A stretch of DNA of 64,000 nucleotides from VFMC01 sp040398525 (GTDB lineage: Bacteria; Actinomycetota; Acidimicrobiia; Acidimicrobiales; Ilumatobacteraceae): positions 62,001 to 126,000 of the forward strand of contig JBBATY010000004.1 of assembly GCA_040398525.1 (NCBI GenBank), in the 5' to 3' direction. Made by a program: the position numbers and the translations under genes. Shown here one piece after another: positions 8,232-16,650 of the stretch; position 1 is the stretch's first letter, and every line of letters begins with the position of its first letter. The notes under the pieces are model-generated. The model worked only from the letters and a program-made list of their open reading frames with translations, was not told where the DNA came from and did no database searches.

Positions 8232-9521
8232 GTGGCCACCTCCGACGTCCCCGACCTCGACCAGTTCCGTTCCGACGCGCGTGCGTGGCTGGAGGCCAAC
8301 GCCGAACCGTTGACCGCCGACGACCATGCCGACGACGAGGGCACATCCGTGTGGGGCCAGGGCAGCGACAACGTCGCCGTGTTCCACAACCTGACCGAGG
8401 ACGAGGAGCAGGCACGGCTCGATGCCTGCCAGCGCTGGCAGCAGAAGAAGTTCGATGCCGGTTACGCCATGATCAACTGGCCCGTCGAGCACGGTGGCCG
8501 CGGACTGCCGACGTCGTTCCTGCGGGCGTACAACAACGAAGAGGCCCGCTTCCAGGTTCCCTCCGCCGGCGAGCTGCCCCCGACGTCGATGGGGCTGATC
8601 GCCACGACGATCGCCGCCTACGGCACGCCCGAGCAGCGGCAGCGCTTCATTGCGCCCCTGATGCGCCAGGACATCTACGGCTGCCAGCTGTTCAGCGAGC
8701 CCTCGGCCGGCTCGGACCTGGCTTCGCTCACCACCCGGGCCCGTCCCGACGGCGACGAGTGGGTCCTCGACGGGCAGAAGGTCTGGACCTCCGGGGCGCG
8801 GTTCGCACAGTGGGGCCTGGCGATCACCCGCCACGACTGGGAGGTGCCCAAGCACCGCGGGCTGACCGCGTTCCTCGTGCCGCTCGATGCCCCGGGTGTG
8901 GAGGTTCGCCCGATCCGTCAGATGAGCGGCGGGGCCAACTTCAACGAGGTGTTCCTCACCGACGTCCGTCTGCCCGACTCACTGCGCCTGGGCCCTGTCG
9001 GCGAGGGGTGGCGCGTCGCGCTCACCTGCCTCGGGTTCGAGCGCGACCACTCCGGCGGCGGAGGCGGCGGCCACGCCGGTGGCGGCTACCGGCAGGTCCT
9101 CGCCGCTGCACAGCACTACGGGCTCACCGACGATCCCGTCGTGCGCCAGCAGCTCGCCGACCTCTATACGCACTACAAGGTGGCGCAGTACACCAACCGC
9201 CGGGCGGCGGCGCGACTGAAGGCGGGCCAGACACCTGGCCCGGAGGGCTCGCTCGGCAAGTTGATGTGGACCGCCAACATGGCTCGCGTCACCGAGGTGA
9301 TCTCGTCGGTCCTCGGACCACGCCTGGTCGCCGACACCGGCGAGTGGGGAACGTTCGCCTGGGCCGAGCACGTGCTCGGTGCGCCCGGCTACCGGATCGC
9401 CGGTGGCAGCGACGAGATCCAGCGCAACATCATCGGCGAGCGGGTGCTCGGCCTGGCCGCCGAACCGCGTATCGACAAAGACGTGCCCTTTGTCCAGGCC
9501 CAGCGGCTCACGAAGTCTTGA
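8232..9521 (+). CDS. Acyl-CoA dehydrogenase
   Basis: 429 residues of the FAD-dependent acyl-CoA dehydrogenase family, which introduces a 2,3 double bond into acyl-CoA. Signature pieces: the FAD/substrate segment CQLFSEPSAGSDLASL near residue 155, GQKVWTSGA near 185, and the C-terminal GSDEIQRNIIGERVLGL. A Gly/His-rich stretch (GGGGGGHAGGG near 277) is unusual. I choose the GTG at 8232 because it follows a TANNNT hexamer by 7 nt; the frame is open further upstream but without a start signal. It is divergent from the liv importer. It resembles the long dehydrogenases (FadE17/26-like) associated with side-chain and cyclic acid degradation in actinobacteria. Confidence 0.9.
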   Translation: MATSDVPDLDQFRSDARAWLEANAEPLTADDHADDEGTSVWGQGSDNVAVFHNLTEDEEQARLDACQRWQQKKFDAGYAMINWPVEHGGRGLPTSFLRAYNNEEARFQVPSAGELPPTSMGLIATTIAAYGTPEQRQRFIAPLMRQDIYGCQLFSEPSAGSDLASLTTRARPDGDEWVLDGQKVWTSGARFAQWGLAITRHDWEVPKHRGLTAFLVPLDAPGVEVRPIRQMSGGANFNEVFLTDVRLPDSLRLGPVGEGWRVALTCLGFERDHSGGGGGGHAGGGYRQVLAAAQHYGLTDDPVVRQQLADLYTHYKVAQYTNRRAAARLKAGQTPGPEGSLGKLMWTANMARVTEVISSVLGPRLVADTGEWGTFAWAEHVLGAPGYRIAGGSDEIQRNIIGERVLGLAAEPRIDKDVPFVQAQRLTKS

Positions 9522-9537
9522 CGATCTGGGGTTCATC

Positions 9538-9556
9538 TCGGCGCCTCGCGCGCCGA
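9538..9556 (+). terminator. Possible hairpin terminator after the acyl-CoA dehydrogenase
   Basis: TCGGCGC and its complement GCGCCGA form a 7-bp stem with a 5-base loop, 16 bases after the stop codon. There is no T tract. A second short dyad (AGCGG/CCGCT) follows at about 9570. Confidence 0.4.
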
Positions 9557-9637
9557 TACCTCTGGTGACAGCGGTTCCGCTGCCAGCACTGGAACGGGTC
9601 GCCGTGCGACGGCCCACCCCGGAGGACGTGAACGCAG

Positions 9638-10303
9638 ATGATCGACGGACGGCACATCAGCTCCCCGAGCCCGTTGTTCGTGCGCCAAGTGGGCGCCCGA
9701 CTGAAGCAGGCGCGCCGCGTCACTCGTCGGCCGCTCTGGCACCTGGCCCGAGCAAGCCGTGGGGCTTTCTCGGCCAGCATGCTCCGCGACGCGGAGGCCG
9801 GGTTGCTGCCGCTCGACGCTGGGACGGTGGCCGACCTGGCGGCGCTCTACGGCGTCGATGTCACCGTCTTCCTTCCCAGCCGTGAAGAGGGCCTGCAGAT
9901 CGACCCCGAGGGCTGCATCAGCGCCGGCGGACGCTCCGTGCCGTTCGAGCCCGGTGATTCCGTGGCGCTCATCGCCGCCTATTTCACCTTGGTGCGCGGG
10001 CTCCGGGACGTCTCCGAGCATCACCCGATCCCGCTCCGCAAGACCGACGTGAGCATCATCGCCGAGTACCTGGGTGAGCAGGGCGAGCGTTCGCAGTTGC
10101 TCGAGGCCATGGTCGCCGTGGCCGACGCGCAACGACGCGTCACCGTCAGCAGCCTGCTGGTCGGTGCGGCATCGGCCGGTCTGATCGACCTGCCGTCGGA
10201 CTCCGCTGTTCACCGCAACGAGAAAGAGCACCAGGACGCGCTTCGGCCCCGGTCGATCCAGCATCCCGCGGTGATGGCCCAGGCGCTCGAGCAGGGCATC
10301 TAG
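9638..10303 (+). CDS. Helix-turn-helix (XRE-like) DNA-binding protein
   Basis: 221 residues. Residues about 15-75 look like a Cro/C1-type helix-turn-helix (VGARLKQARRVTRRPLWHLA, then SMLRDAEAGLLPLDAGTVADLA), similar to those in actinobacterial regulators read as RsbR- or WhiB-unrelated XRE proteins. The remaining 145 residues are helical and I recognise no known domain. A GGAGG lies about 13 nt before the ATG, rather far. It converges on the next gene: the two stop codons share the four bases CTAG at 10300-10303. Its target is not evident; the neighbouring acyl-CoA dehydrogenase and SDR are candidates. Confidence 0.7.
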   Translation: MIDGRHISSPSPLFVRQVGARLKQARRVTRRPLWHLARASRGAFSASMLRDAEAGLLPLDAGTVADLAALYGVDVTVFLPSREEGLQIDPEGCISAGGRSVPFEPGDSVALIAAYFTLVRGLRDVSEHHPIPLRKTDVSIIAEYLGEQGERSQLLEAMVAVADAQRRVTVSSLLVGAASAGLIDLPSDSAVHRNEKEHQDALRPRSIQHPAVMAQALEQGI

Positions 10304-11037
10304 CGCGGGTTCGCCACCACTTTCGCCACGGCGACGGCCTCGTCGTCGCGGACGAGCTCGATCACGGCGGCAGCGATGTCGTCCGCCGACAGCAGGGTCA
10401 TGTTCGACAGCACGGGTGCGAGCCAGCTCGCCGGACGGGTGCCGTCGCCGGTGTGCCGGTGCGTCATGTCGGTGTCGACGACCCCGGGCAGTACGGCATT
10501 GACCCTGATGCCTTCACCTGCCAGCGGTGCGCAGCTCTCGGTGATCCGCACGACCGCGGCCTTGGTGGCCGAGTAGACCGGGTCGATCGGCATGGGTGCG
10601 AGGGCTGCGACGGACGCGGTGTTGATGATGACACCGCCGCCTCGGCGGCGTAGCGCCCGGATGCCCTCCTGGGTGCCCATGGCCACCCCGCCGACGTTCA
10701 CCCCGATCACCTGCACGATGCGCTCGAGCTCACCGTCGGGCCACACCGGCTCGCCACTGACCAGCCCGGCGTTGTTGTGCACGATGTCGACGCCGCCGTA
10801 CGCCTCCTCAGCGCGGGCGAACATCGCTCGCACGTCGGCGGGGAGCGACACGTCGGCCCGGACGGCCAGCGCAACGCCGCCACGTCGACGGATCTCGTCG
10901 ACCGTACCGTCGGCAGCCGACTGGTCGATGTCGACCACCACCACCGAGGCACCGGCCGCGGCCAGGGCGAGTGCTGTGGCCCTGCCGATCCCGTTGGCAG
11001 CACCGGTGACGATCGCGACGCGTCCGGCGATCTCCAT
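10300..11037 (-). CDS. Short-chain dehydrogenase/reductase (SDR)
   Basis: 245 residues of the classical SDR family. The cofactor motif TGAANGIG is at 11-18, the NNAG motif near 90 and the catalytic YxxxK in YSATK near 155. An acidic residue after the second strand (VVVDIDQS) favours NAD(H) over NADP(H). The ATG at 11037 follows the stop of the lipoyl-domain gene by 2 bases, so the two form an operon. Given the two E1 genes nearby, it may act on a small hydroxyketone or diol such as acetoin or butanediol, but this is inference from context only. Confidence 0.9.
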   Translation of the reverse strand: MEIAGRVAIVTGAANGIGRATALALAAAGASVVVVDIDQSAADGTVDEIRRRGGVALAVRADVSLPADVRAMFARAEEAYGGVDIVHNNAGLVSGEPVWPDGELERIVQVIGVNVGGVAMGTQEGIRALRRRGGGVIINTASVAALAPMPIDPVYSATKAAVVRITESCAPLAGEGIRVNAVLPGVVDTDMTHRHTGDGTRPASWLAPVLSNMTLLSADDIAAAVIELVRDDEAVAVAKVVANPR

Positions 11038-11039
11038 CG

Positions 11040-11270
11040 CTACTCGATCGTCCCGATCTGGGTGCCGACCTCGTAGGTCTCGCCTTCTGCCCCGGTCTGG
11101 CGCACTACGCCCGACACCGGGGCCTCGATCTCGTTCTCGACCTTGTCGGTCTCGATGCGGTAAAGCGGATCGCCCGGCGCCACCGTGGCGCCGTCGGCCA
11201 CGAGCCACTCGACGAGTGTGCCCTCGGTCATCGACACGCCGAGTTTGGGAATACTGATCGGGGTTGCCAT
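11040..11270 (-). CDS. Free-standing biotinyl/lipoyl attachment domain protein
   Basis: 76 residues forming just one lipoyl domain, as found at the N-terminus of E2 acyltransferases. The lipoylation Lys is K43 within ETDKVENEI. No subunit-binding or catalytic acyltransferase domain follows; the gene stops right after the domain. The ATG at 11270 sits 7 nt after a TACAAA hexamer. It probably serves as a mobile lipoyl carrier for the E1 subunits encoded about 0.7 kb upstream, as seen in some acetoin-cleaving or 2-oxoacid systems. The frame is open further upstream, into the divergent gene, but the residues before Met are not domain-like. Confidence 0.88.
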   Translation of the reverse strand: MATPISIPKLGVSMTEGTLVEWLVADGATVAPGDPLYRIETDKVENEIEAPVSGVVRQTGAEGETYEVGTQIGTIE

Positions 11271-11310
11271 GACGGGCTTTGTACCCGAGGACCGTGGAAC
11301 ACTACGAACC

Positions 11311-11991
11311 GTGACCGACGAAGTTTTCCCCGCCGACGCCGGAGCGACCTCCACCGCCGCTGCGGCCAGCCCGGAGATCGACGAGGTCCTGCCCTGGTGG
11401 CGCAGCCCGCTCAACCTTGCCGTCGTGCTGCTCGCGGCCGTAGTGCTGGCCGCCGGCATCGGCTATGTGGTCGGCAACAACCGTGCCCTGCCCGATCCGG
11501 GCCCGACCGACATCGGCTTCCTGCAGGACATGCGTGTGCACCACGAGCAGGCCGTGCAGATGTCGCTCATCTACCTCGACCGGCCCGACACGACGCGGAC
11601 GCTGCAGACCACCGCCCGCGAGATCGTCGTCGGCCAGAACATGGAGATCGGCCGGATGATCCAGCTCCTGCGCGGCTTCGGGGCGTCGGAGGTGAACGAG
11701 ACCGATGTCGGCATGGCGTGGATGGACGAGCCGGTCGCTCTCGACCGGATGCCCGGCCTGGCCACCGAGGACGACATCGACGCGCTGCGCAGGGCCGTCG
11801 GGCCGGAGGCCGACGAGGTGTTCGTCGCGTTGATGACCGCCCACCACCAAGGTGGGGTGCACATGGCCGAGCATGCGTCCGAGCACGCGACGGCCGACGA
11901 GGTGCGGCGCATGGCGCGGTCGATGGCCCTGGTGCAGACCGAGGAGATCGAGGAGATGGCCGCGCTGCTCGCTGCGTCGCAGCAGGGCTGA
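11311..11991 (+). CDS. DUF305 family membrane-anchored protein
   Basis: 226 residues. After an acidic N-terminus there is one membrane helix (about 35-55), then a helical DUF305 domain with its paired His motifs, MRVHHEQAVQM near 75-84 and TAHHQGGVHMAEHA near 185. Met/His-rich DUF305 proteins (CopM-like) are linked to copper and other metals at the cell surface. The GTG at 11311 follows AACACT by 7 nt; an alternative ATG at 11269 overlaps the start of the divergent lipoyl gene. The gene is inserted in opposite orientation between the E1 genes and the lipoyl/SDR genes. Confidence 0.8.
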   Translation: MTDEVFPADAGATSTAAAASPEIDEVLPWWRSPLNLAVVLLAAVVLAAGIGYVVGNNRALPDPGPTDIGFLQDMRVHHEQAVQMSLIYLDRPDTTRTLQTTAREIVVGQNMEIGRMIQLLRGFGASEVNETDVGMAWMDEPVALDRMPGLATEDDIDALRRAVGPEADEVFVALMTAHHQGGVHMAEHASEHATADEVRRMARSMALVQTEEIEEMAALLAASQQG

Positions 11992-12006
11992 CGTCGCGAC
12001 CGGCGC

Positions 12007-13023
12007 TCAGCCGAGCGTGCGTCGGACTGCAGCGACGATGTCGGCCTGCTGCGGCACGAAGTCGGCCTCGAGGTTGCGGGCGTACGGCACCGGCGTGTCG
12101 GCACCACCCACGCGCTGGACCGGGCCGGCGAGTTGGCCGAACAGTTCCTCGTGGATCCGGCTCGACAACTCGGCCCCGAACCCGCACGTGCGGACGGCCT
12201 CGTGGACGACGACCGCACGGCGCGTCTTGGCGACCGAGGCCATCACCGCCGCCTCGTCGAGCGGCACCAGCGAGCGCAGGTCGAGCACTTCGCAGCTCAC
12301 ACCCTCGTCGGCGAGCGTCGCAGCCACCGCGAGGCAGTCGTGCACCTGCCGGCCGTAGGTGATCAACGTGACATCGGAGCCCTCACGCTTGATGTCGGCC
12401 ACACCGAGTGGGATCCGCACGTCACCCACCGGCACGGGGCCGGCGTAGGCGGGCGACCAGTACAGCATCATCGGCTCGACGAACAGCACCGGGTCGTCGT
12501 CGAAGATCGACGTGAGCAGCAGGCCCTTGGCGTCGGCGGGTGTCGACGGCACGACCACCTTGAGGCCGGGGGTGTGGATCGCCCAGGCCTCGAGCATCTC
12601 GCTGTGCTGGGCCCCGAAGCCCATCCCGGCGCCTGCGGAGGTGCGGATGACCATCGGCACGGTGGTCTGGCCACCGCTCATGTAGCGGATCTTGCCGGCG
12701 TGGTTGCTGACCTGATCGAGGCACACGGCCAGGAAGTCCATGATCATGATCTCGGCGACCGGCCGGTACCCGGCGATGGCAGCACCGACTGCGGCACCGA
12801 CGATCGCTTGCTCGCTGATCGGGGTCTTGCGCACGCGGTGGGTGCCGTGCTTGGTCGACAGGCCCCTGGTGACCTTGTAGACGCCGCCGGACGGCTCGGC
12901 GATGTCCTCGCCGAGCAGGAACACCTTGGGGTCGAGACCCAGGGCGATGTCGAGCGCCTGGTTGATCGCCATGCCCATCGGCATGACAGGAGCCTCTGCG
13001 GCGGGAGTGGTGGTGTCGGTCAT
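12007..13023 (-). CDS. 2-oxoacid/acetoin-type dehydrogenase E1 component, beta subunit
   Basis: 338 residues of the transketolase-like pyrimidine-binding plus C-terminal domain family (AcoB, BkdB, PdhB). Recognisable pieces are LLGEDIAEPSGGVYKVTRGL near residue 35, TPISEQAIVGAAVGAAIAG near 65 and the C-terminal LDLRSLVPLD. It is 11 bases downstream of the E1 alpha gene with a GGAG ribosome site between them. Alpha and beta form the thiamin-diphosphate-dependent E1 that decarboxylates a 2-oxoacid, or cleaves acetoin, and transfers the acyl group to a lipoyl domain. Which substrate is used cannot be told from sequence alone. Confidence 0.92.
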   Translation of the reverse strand: MTDTTTPAAEAPVMPMGMAINQALDIALGLDPKVFLLGEDIAEPSGGVYKVTRGLSTKHGTHRVRKTPISEQAIVGAAVGAAIAGYRPVAEIMIMDFLAVCLDQVSNHAGKIRYMSGGQTTVPMVIRTSAGAGMGFGAQHSEMLEAWAIHTPGLKVVVPSTPADAKGLLLTSIFDDDPVLFVEPMMLYWSPAYAGPVPVGDVRIPLGVADIKREGSDVTLITYGRQVHDCLAVAATLADEGVSCEVLDLRSLVPLDEAAVMASVAKTRRAVVVHEAVRTCGFGAELSSRIHEELFGQLAGPVQRVGGADTPVPYARNLEADFVPQQADIVAAVRRTLG

Positions 13024-13034
13024 CGCAGGGCTCC

Positions 13035-14033
13035 TCAGGATGCGGCGTACACGTCGGTGTGCAGCTCCGACGCATCGGGGTAGGGGCTCTCGAGCGCGAA
13101 CTCGACGGCGTCGTCGATCGCGGCGAGCACGGTCTGTTCGATCTCGGCGAGCTGCTCCTCGGTGGCGTGGCCGTTGGCGAGCAGCCACTCGCGATAGCGC
13201 AGCACGGGGTCGGCAGCCATCGCAGCCTTGCGCTCGTCTTTGTCCATGTACTCCATGGCATCGCCCATGAGGTGGCCCCAGAAGCGGTAGGTGCGGGCCT
13301 CGACGAGCGTCGGGCCCTCACCCGCGCGGGCACGGGCGATGGCATCGCCCATCGCCTTCCAGGTGGCGACGGGGTCGTTGCCGTCGACGGTGACGCCGGG
13401 CATGCCGTAGGCGGCCGCTCGGTCGCTGATGTGATCGACGCCGGTCACCATCCGGTATGGCGTGTGCTCGCCGTAGAGGTTGTTCTGGCAGACGAACACG
13501 ACCGGAAGCTTCCACACGGCGGCGAGGTTCATCCCCTCGTGGAAGGCGCCGATGTTGCTGGCGCCATCGCCGAAGTTGACCACGCACACCCGGTCGGAGC
13601 CGTCGAGCTGGGCGGCGAGGCCGAAGCCGGTGGCGATCGGGATGCCGGCACCGACGATGCCGGTGGTGACCATCAATCCCGACTCGGGATGGGTGATGTG
13701 CATCGGCCCGCCCTTGCCCTTGCACGTGCCCGTCGACCGGCCGAGGAACTCGGCCCACAGCTCGCGCAGCGGGACGCCCTTGGCGAGATGGTCGTGGAGG
13801 CCGCGATAGATGGTGACGACCTGGTCGTCAGGACGCAGGTGCACCCCCCATCCGGCGCTGATGCACTCCTGCCCACGGGGCGAGTAGTAGATGAGCTGGA
13901 TCTGCCCGCTGGTGAGCATGCTGCGGAAGCGCTCGTCGCAGAGCTTGATCCGGCTCTGGACTTCGAACATTGCGAGCAGCGTGTCGCGATCGGGCGCGTC
14001 GGGCCGGTCGGTACCGGAAGAGATGTCGGCCAT
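13035..14033 (-). CDS. 2-oxoacid/acetoin-type dehydrogenase E1 component, alpha subunit
   Basis: 332 residues, the length typical of AcoA/PdhA. The thiamin-diphosphate motif begins GDG at 155-157 and ends NN at 184-185. HITHPESGLMVTTGIVGAG and the phosphorylation-loop-like region YRMVTGVD are also as in the family. It is the first gene of the alpha-beta pair. No E2 acyltransferase or E3 flavoprotein is in the window; a stand-alone lipoyl domain is. The region before its ATG is only 58 bases and is shared with the divergent metallopeptidase. Confidence 0.92.
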   Translation of the reverse strand: MADISSGTDRPDAPDRDTLLAMFEVQSRIKLCDERFRSMLTSGQIQLIYYSPRGQECISAGWGVHLRPDDQVVTIYRGLHDHLAKGVPLRELWAEFLGRSTGTCKGKGGPMHITHPESGLMVTTGIVGAGIPIATGFGLAAQLDGSDRVCVVNFGDGASNIGAFHEGMNLAAVWKLPVVFVCQNNLYGEHTPYRMVTGVDHISDRAAAYGMPGVTVDGNDPVATWKAMGDAIARARAGEGPTLVEARTYRFWGHLMGDAMEYMDKDERKAAMAADPVLRYREWLLANGHATEEQLAEIEQTVLAAIDDAVEFALESPYPDASELHTDVYAAS

Positions 14034-14079
14034 GCCGGGTTCCTACCAGAGCCGGCACCACTCGGCGTCATCGTGCGCA

Positions 14080-14085
14080 TAGGCT
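14080..14085 (+). promoter_or_regulatory. Leaderless -10 hexamer TAGGCT
   Basis: TAGGCT ends 6 nt before the ATG at 14092, with no ribosome site. It fits the leaderless pattern seen before many genes of this window. Confidence 0.4.
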
Positions 14086-14091
14086 CCCGGC

Positions 14092-15660
14092 ATGTCCGGT
14101 CGCCGCCTCGTCGCCGTCGCCGCCCTGGTCGCACTGTCGCTGGTGGCATGTGGAGACATCGACTCCGGCGTGGTGGTCGAACGCGCCGACAGCGCCGATG
14201 CTCCCGCTGGGTCGCTCCCCGCGCCGGACACCACAGGTGGTCCGCCGCTGGTCGGCACGGTGGAACCGCCGACCACCGACGCGACGGGCGACACTGTCGA
14301 GCCCACCGGCCCGGTCGAGCCCGTCGTCATCCCCGACGTCGTCGACTTCGGCTCGAACAAGCCCCCCAGGCCCTACGACGACACGATGCAGTTGGCGTTC
14401 GCCGATGTCGAGCAGTTCTGGGCCGACAACTACGAGGCGCTCTACGGTTCGCCGTGGGAGCCGGTCGCGGGCATCTACGCCCACTACCCGGAGCGACCCG
14501 ACGACGAGCTCCCGGAGTCGTGCGAGGGACCGGTCGACTACGAACAGGTCGAGGGGAACGCCTTCTACACGTCGTGTGGCGACATCATCGTCTACGACGA
14601 CGCGGTCCTGATCCCGGACCTGGTCGACAAGCTCGGCGAATCGGCGGCTGCCGTCGTGGCAGCCCACGAGTACGGGCACGCCATCCAGGAGCGGGCCGGC
14701 GTGTTCGGTCTGGGGCTGCCCACCGTCGAGACCGAACAGCAGGCCGACTGCTTCGCCGGGGCATGGACCGCACACGTCGCCCGCGGCGAGAGCGACCTGC
14801 TCCAGTTCGACGACGCCGCCGTGAAGGGTGGGCTGGTGGCCATGATCGAGGTCCGCGACCCGCCCGGACTCGACGTCGCGGCCGACGAGAATGGCCACGG
14901 CTCGGCCTTCGACCGAGTGGGTGCGTTCCAGGTCGGCTTCCTCGACGGCCTCGAGCGCTGCGCCTCCTTCCCCGACGACCCCAACCCACGCATCGACCTG
15001 AGGTTCATCACCGAACAGGAAGCCGCCTCCGGTGGCGACCTCCCCTTCGACGAGATCCTCGCCGAACTACCGACCGCCCTCGAGACGTTCTGGATCCCGA
15101 CCCTCGAGGCCAACTCGATCCCGTTCACGTCGCCGACGCTCGTGCCGTTCCCGACCGGTGGCCCCTACCCGGAGTGCGGCGACCTCGGCGGCGACGACCT
15201 CTCCCGCACGGCCACCTACTGCCCGGACTCGAACACGATCGTCTACGACGACGACTTCGCCCGGCAGCTCCACGACGAAGTGGGCGACCTCGCCTTCGCC
15301 TACCCCATCGCCATCGCCTACAGCGATGCCGTCCAGGCAGCGATCGAGAGCCCGCTCGAGGGCGAGGAGCGCGTGCTGCTGAACGACTGCCTCGTCGGCG
15401 CCTGGATCGTCGACATCGTCCCGGCGTTCGACGAGCTCGGCAACCCGGTGGTCGACGCCGAGGGCAACCTGCAGGCCCGCAACCCCGAGCAGCAGATCCT
15501 GCTGTCGGCCGGCGACCTCGACGAAGCCGTCATCACCGCCGTCATCGTCGGCGACGAGGCGACGAGCACGAACCGGCTCGGCACGGCGTTCGAGAAGATA
15601 GATTCGTTCCGCAGCGGAGTGCTCGGCGGGATCGAAGGTTGCCAGGCCCGCCTCGACTGA
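14092..15660 (+). CDS. Neutral zinc metallopeptidase-like lipoprotein with a degenerate second copy
   Basis: 522 residues. A signal peptide ends in the lipobox LVAC (Cys20), followed by a Pro/Thr linker. Residues about 95-320 match the neutral zinc metallopeptidase (YpfJ-like) family: CGDIIVYDD, the zinc site HEYGH at 192-196 and the further acidic ligand region ETEQQADCFAGAW at 213-224. Residues about 330-520 repeat the same order of motifs (ECGD, NTIVYDDDF, NDCLVGAW, GVLGGIEGC), but the HExxH equivalent reads AYPIAIAYS, so the second copy cannot bind zinc in the usual way. Probably a surface protease with a pseudoenzyme domain; the function in cell-wall or protein turnover is unknown. Confidence 0.85.
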   Translation: MSGRRLVAVAALVALSLVACGDIDSGVVVERADSADAPAGSLPAPDTTGGPPLVGTVEPPTTDATGDTVEPTGPVEPVVIPDVVDFGSNKPPRPYDDTMQLAFADVEQFWADNYEALYGSPWEPVAGIYAHYPERPDDELPESCEGPVDYEQVEGNAFYTSCGDIIVYDDAVLIPDLVDKLGESAAAVVAAHEYGHAIQERAGVFGLGLPTVETEQQADCFAGAWTAHVARGESDLLQFDDAAVKGGLVAMIEVRDPPGLDVAADENGHGSAFDRVGAFQVGFLDGLERCASFPDDPNPRIDLRFITEQEAASGGDLPFDEILAELPTALETFWIPTLEANSIPFTSPTLVPFPTGGPYPECGDLGGDDLSRTATYCPDSNTIVYDDDFARQLHDEVGDLAFAYPIAIAYSDAVQAAIESPLEGEERVLLNDCLVGAWIVDIVPAFDELGNPVVDAEGNLQARNPEQQILLSAGDLDEAVITAVIVGDEATSTNRLGTAFEKIDSFRSGVLGGIEGCQARLD

Positions 15661-15664
15661 TGGC

Positions 15665-15677
15665 GCCCGTGGCGGGC
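15665..15677. terminator. Small hairpin between converging genes
   Basis: GCCCG and CGGGC with a 3-base loop, in the 24 bases between two converging stop codons. A weak candidate for a bidirectional terminator. Confidence 0.3.
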
Positions 15678-15684
15678 CGGCCGA

Positions 15685-16617
15685 TCAGTCCTCGGCAAGG
15701 TGCGCAGTGACGATGGCGGCAAGCTCGAGCGGGCGGTCACCCTGGATGCTGTGACCGGCGCCGTCGACCACCTCGACACGAATGCCGGGCTGCCGGCGGC
15801 GCGCCTCGGCGACATCGTCGTCGTCGACCACCGGTGAGACGCCGCCGCGAACCAGGGTGAGTGGGCAGCCGACCGCCGCGAAGTCGTCCCACAGCGGCGA
15901 AGCGGCAGCGGTGTCGATCGGCTCGGCGGCCTCCGCCGCCGCTGGATCGTCGCTCGAGCGAGCGTGCCCACGCCGGTCGTAGCGCCACTGCCACGACCCA
16001 TCGTCGAGCTGCTTGGCGTTGTGCAGGATGCCGCGCCGCAGCGAGGGCTCCGACCGGGTCGGGTTGAACTCCTTGGTGCGTTCGAGCAGCGCCTCGAAGC
16101 TGGGGAACGCCTGCGGCCCGCTCACGAAGTCGATGACGGCCTTGGCCTTCTGGCGGTTCACCCCGGGGGTGATGTCGACCATCACGAGGCGCGGGACCAG
16201 ATGTGCGTGCCGCACCGCGAGCTCCATCGAGGTGAGGCCGCCGAGCGACATCCCGACCACCAGGCGCGCGTGTGGGGCGAGCGTCGCAATTGCGACGGCG
16301 ATGTCGTCGGCAAGGTTCGCGGGCGTGTAGGCGCCGTCGTCGCGCCAGTCCGAGTGCCCGTGACCGGGGAGGTCGACCGCGACCGCAGGCCTGCCGAGCG
16401 CCATCACCACGGTGTCCCAGGTGTGCGCATTCTGCGACCCGCCGTGGACGAACACCACCTCGGCCGCTGCATCACCCCACACCAGCGCGCTCACGCTGCG
16501 GCCGTCGGCGAGCGCCACGGCCTCACGCCGGACGACCGGCGGGCTCGGGTAGGCGAGGCCGTACTCGGCAGCGTTCTCGTGGAACAGTCCGAACTCGTCG
16601 TAGGCGATGCGCTCCAT
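15685..16617 (-). CDS. Alpha/beta hydrolase
   Basis: 310 residues of the alpha/beta hydrolase fold. The oxyanion region VFVHGGSQNAHTW is at about 55-67, the nucleophile elbow GMSLGG places Ser124, an acidic residue lies in the VRGGVSPVVDDDD strand-loop and the catalytic His is in GAGHSIQ near 288. It resembles ester/lactone hydrolases and C-C hydrolases of actinobacteria; no substrate can be assigned. CACGAT lies 6 nt before the ATG and there is no ribosome site. The Ser-type fold is cytoplasmic, with no signal peptide. Confidence 0.87.
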   Translation of the reverse strand: MERIAYDEFGLFHENAAEYGLAYPSPPVVRREAVALADGRSVSALVWGDAAAEVVFVHGGSQNAHTWDTVVMALGRPAVAVDLPGHGHSDWRDDGAYTPANLADDIAVAIATLAPHARLVVGMSLGGLTSMELAVRHAHLVPRLVMVDITPGVNRQKAKAVIDFVSGPQAFPSFEALLERTKEFNPTRSEPSLRRGILHNAKQLDDGSWQWRYDRRGHARSSDDPAAAEAAEPIDTAAASPLWDDFAAVGCPLTLVRGGVSPVVDDDDVAEARRRQPGIRVEVVDGAGHSIQGDRPLELAAIVTAHLAED

Positions 16618-16650
16618 CGCCCCATCGTGCCAGGTCGGCGTGGCCGATGC

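Noticed and set aside
13059..15710. Plus-strand open frame of about 880 codons
   Set aside because: Opposite the E1 alpha gene and out of frame with the metallopeptidase, whose motifs decide the true frame.
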